Assembly: GCA_949916155.1 (NCBI GenBank) | Contig: CATLEM010000011.1 | Span: 1-33,582, forward strand | Direction: 5' to 3' | DNA: 33,582 bases | Origin: an uncultured Dorea sp. | GTDB lineage: Bacteria > Bacillota > Clostridia > Lachnospirales > Lachnospiraceae | Part shown: positions 33,443 to 33,582 of the stretch, piece by piece | Numbering within the stretch: position 1 is the stretch's first letter | Layout of the letters: each line of letters begins with the position of its first letter | Translations under genes and position numbers: made by a program | Notes under the pieces: generated by a model | The model's database searches: none | Told to the model about the DNA's origin: nothing | What the model saw: the letters and a program-made list of their open reading frames with translations, nothing else

Positions 33443-33582
33443 CTATTCCTGACCCGCCAAGCTTCTGATACAGCGCACCAGTTCCTCTTTTTTCAGAATC
33501 CCTCTCGGGATGTCAAGCCCCCGTTTTCTAAGTTCATCCGCAAGTATAGTCACTTGCGGCACATCCAGGCGGTATTCCTTAA
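33443..33582 (-). CDS. ecfA1: ECF transporter ATPase EcfA1 (3' end only)
   Basis: Only the last 46 codons lie in the window; the gene runs off the right edge. The visible end reads YRLDVPQVTILADELRKRG then LDIPRGILKKEELV, which matches the EcfA1 C-terminus (LDVPQVTELA...L...G). TAG is at 33443-33445. It is followed by ecfA2, ecfT and truA, the common Firmicutes order. Confidence 0.85.
   Translation of the reverse strand, partial: KEYRLDVPQVTILADELRKRGLDIPRGILKKEELVRCIRSLAGQE

Overview
The window looks like a chromosomal segment of a spore-forming, anaerobic Lachnospiraceae (Clostridium cluster XIVa) bacterium, probably from the gut. The signs are clostridial ferredoxin-linked metabolism (indolepyruvate ferredoxin oxidoreductase), a type 1B dihydroorotate dehydrogenase with PyrK, a type 2 OMP decarboxylase, a membrane pyrophosphatase of the K+-dependent type, an SspF-like spore protein, T-box control of tyrS, and tRNA genes without encoded CCA. 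Nearly every gene is on the minus strand; only iorA-iorB-paaK is on the plus strand. I see no phage, insertion sequence, CRISPR array or rRNA.

Layout. 1-3.6 kb: purine operon purE-purM-purN-purD, read right to left, with its own promoter. 3.6-7.4 kb: pyrE, a 50-aa membrane protein, a VanZ protein, a small basic membrane protein and a long M29-type aminopeptidase, closely packed. 7.7-11.5 kb: iorA-iorB-paaK (arylpyruvate/arylacetyl-CoA metabolism) on the plus strand, lying between pyrE and the rest of the pyrimidine genes. 11.5-15.5 kb: pyrC-pyrF-pyrK-pyrD, with stop/start overlap at pyrK/pyrD. 15.6-20.8 kb: a division and wall operon (PucR-type regulator, ftsE, ftsX, EnvC-like M23 protein, CtpA-like protease). 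21-22 kb: a diverged WecG/TagA-type protein and a small acid-soluble spore protein. 22.2-24.6 kb: an envelope-stress-like set (PadR regulator, DUF1700, DUF4097 with an aspartate/tyrosine repeat, PspC) behind a consensus promoter. 24.6-28.0 kb: a tyrosine T-box, tyrS, a discoidin-like surface protein and an M15 peptidase. 28.0-28.5 kb: tRNA-Ala(CGC), tRNA-Gly(CCC) and a 100-aa unknown protein. 28.7-33.6 kb: membrane pyrophosphatase, then truA, ecfT, ecfA2 and the 3' end of ecfA1.

How they work together. Much of the window is housekeeping: IMP synthesis, a full set of UMP genes from dihydroorotate synthesis onward (pyrC, D/K, E, F), divisome-linked wall hydrolysis, and vitamin uptake energisation. 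Less ordinary points are the oppositely oriented arylacetate cassette that separates pyrE from pyrD, wall-related genes placed behind a tyrosine T-box, the PadR promoter with three related AATATTGT elements, and a palindrome over the purE promoter. I did not find a convincing wholly new system; the findings are leads of moderate strength.
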